DNA of 5,955 nt from Candidatus Hermodarchaeota archaeon (GTDB lineage Archaea; Asgardarchaeota; Hermodarchaeia; Hermodarchaeales; Hermodarchaeaceae), in contig JAEOTD010000104.1 of the NCBI GenBank assembly GCA_016839995.1, forward strand, positions 1-5,955. Reading direction: 5' to 3'. A program made the position numbers and the translations under genes. The notes under the pieces are model-generated. The model was not told the DNA's origin and did not search any database. It worked only from the letters and a program-made list of their open reading frames with translations. Shown piece by piece: positions 5,356 to 5,955 of the stretch. Positions within the stretch are counted from its first letter, which is position 1; the number at the start of each line of letters is the position of its first letter.

Positions 5356-5838
5356 TTAGCTGTCAGATTCTCCATAAAGTATAACATAAACCCAACCACG
5401 ACAGTACACAGAAACTTGACCACTGAAACCGCCGCCGCCCAAAGCGTAATCGTGTCCCGCCCGAATTGTGATGTTAAAGTAACCTCCTGCCGTAATCCAA
5501 TTTGTCGAACGAATACCCACCTCGCTAATTTCCAAATGCTGCATTAGATGGCCAGGGCTACTAAAACCCGGTGAACGATAGATGTCAACATCTCTAACAA
5601 GACTAGGATTTGGATATCCCCCCACCATCTCTGTTACGTTAACAACCACTTTAAACTGCCAATAAGGCCAACCTACTGTAAAATTATGAACCTCTTCATC
5701 CACATAATCCCACATACCATGAACCGTGAATGAGTTAGTGTATGTTAAGGTAGGAGGAGAAGCCGCAGTGGTAACCCCAACAATGGTTACACCCAACACC
5801 AACACTAAGGCAAGACCTACTTTCACTCTTCTGTCCAT
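5356..5838 (-). CDS. Secreted, probably glycosylated protein of unknown function
   Basis: I do not recognise a family. From ATG 5838 the protein is 160 residues. It opens with a classic Sec signal peptide: basic MDRRVK, hydrophobic VGLALVLVLGVTIVGV (7-22) and a likely cleavage after TTAA (about residue 26, before SPP). The mature part is rich in beta-prone, aromatic and glycine residues (for example WPYWQFKVVVNVT, ALGGGGFSGQVSV) and contains three N-glycosylation sequons: N52-F-T, N67-V-T and N122-I-T. There is one cysteine (C146) and no C-terminal membrane anchor or sorting motif, so it should be released or held by partners. An upstream in-frame ATG at 5865 would add nine residues before the signal peptide. 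ATG 5838 is preferred because GAGGG lies about 9 bases before it. A beta-sandwich fold is a guess. It converges on the LLM gene. Confidence 0.75.
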   Translation of the reverse strand: MDRRVKVGLALVLVLGVTIVGVTTAASPPTLTYTNSFTVHGMWDYVDEEVHNFTVGWPYWQFKVVVNVTEMVGGYPNPSLVRDVDIYRSPGFSSPGHLMQHLEISEVGIRSTNWITAGGYFNITIRAGHDYALGGGGFSGQVSVYCRGWVYVILYGESDS

Positions 5839-5891
5839 TTGAATGCCCTCAACTAATATGGGCATCCTATTTCGATTTTCTTCTATTTAGG

Positions 5892-5900
5892 CGTTTATAT
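5892..5900. promoter_or_regulatory. Box A upstream of secreted-protein gene
   Basis: On the minus strand ATATAAACG is a good archaeal TATA box. It predicts transcription start near 5870 and a leader of about 30 bases to ATG 5838, which also argues against the ATG at 5865. On the plus strand the same bases read TTTATAT, an equally good box A for a possible gene beyond the right edge. No plus-strand coding sequence starts inside the window here. Confidence 0.5.
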
Positions 5901-5935
5901 GGCTGTCTTGAGCTTGTTTGTACCCTGTGAAAATA

Positions 5936-5950
5936 GTTACATTATGTGAC
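5936..5950. promoter_or_regulatory. Dyad upstream of secreted-protein promoter
   Basis: GTTACAT-T-ATGTGAC is an inverted repeat with 7-base arms and one mismatch, about 40 bases upstream of the box A at 5892-5900. Its core TTACATTATGTGA matches the reverse complement of the dyad at 4272-4284 (TCACAATATGTGA) at 11 of 13 positions. This suggests a common regulator, though the motif is short and AT-rich. Confidence 0.3.
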
Positions 5951-5955
5951 CCCAA

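Noticed and set aside
5350..5547. Plus-strand frame of 65 codons opposite the secreted-protein gene.
   Set aside because: The minus strand has a signal peptide, RBS and TATA box; the plus-strand frame has no RBS and no recognisable features.
1..5955. Search for CRISPR arrays, insertion sequences, tRNAs, rRNA, toxin-antitoxin or phage genes.
   Set aside because: No regularly spaced repeats, terminal inverted repeats with a transposase, cloverleaf sequence or recognisable defence/phage protein was seen.

Overview
The window looks like a piece of an archaeal chromosome with moderate base composition. Nothing here fixes the lineage. The archaeal reading rests on four things: AT-rich box-A-like elements at plausible distances upstream of several starts; strong Shine-Dalgarno sites of the GGAGG/GGTGA type; a small winged-helix protein of the HTH_45/ArnR1-like type common in archaea; and a secreted protein with several N-glycosylation sequons. 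An Asgard or other mesophilic archaeal lineage is a reasonable guess, but no marker gene (rRNA, ribosomal protein, tRNA) is present to prove it.

Layout, left to right. A minus-strand EamA/DMT-type ten-helix transporter (123-1037) and a plus-strand cysteine-rich DUF116 protein (1151-1693) diverge from a short gap with a palindromic TATA element. The DUF116 gene converges on a minus-strand gene (1741-2148) for a small tryptophan-rich protein with a YbjN / type III secretion chaperone-like layout. A plus-strand cluster follows: a four-helix membrane protein with a highly acidic tail (2350-2928), an overlapping winged-helix protein (2903-3205), and 42 bases later a thioredoxin-reductase-like FAD protein (3248-4204) that keeps its redox CxxC but has a damaged NADPH-binding signature. 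After a 175-base gap rich in inverted repeats comes a luciferase-like (LLM) flavin/F420-dependent oxidoreductase (4380-5282). It converges on a minus-strand gene for a secreted, probably glycosylated protein of unknown function (5356-5838).

Functional reading. The overlap and tight spacing suggest that the membrane protein, the winged-helix protein and the TrxR-like flavoprotein are co-transcribed, possibly as a membrane/redox-linked regulatory unit (inference). The LLM oxidoreductase has its own promoter region with three dyads. One of these resembles a dyad upstream of the secreted-protein gene, hinting at shared regulation. Both convergent gene junctions carry 8-bp inverted repeats that may act in 3'-end formation. 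There are no RNA genes, CRISPR arrays, transposases or phage genes, and no intergenic stretch exceeds about 200 bases.
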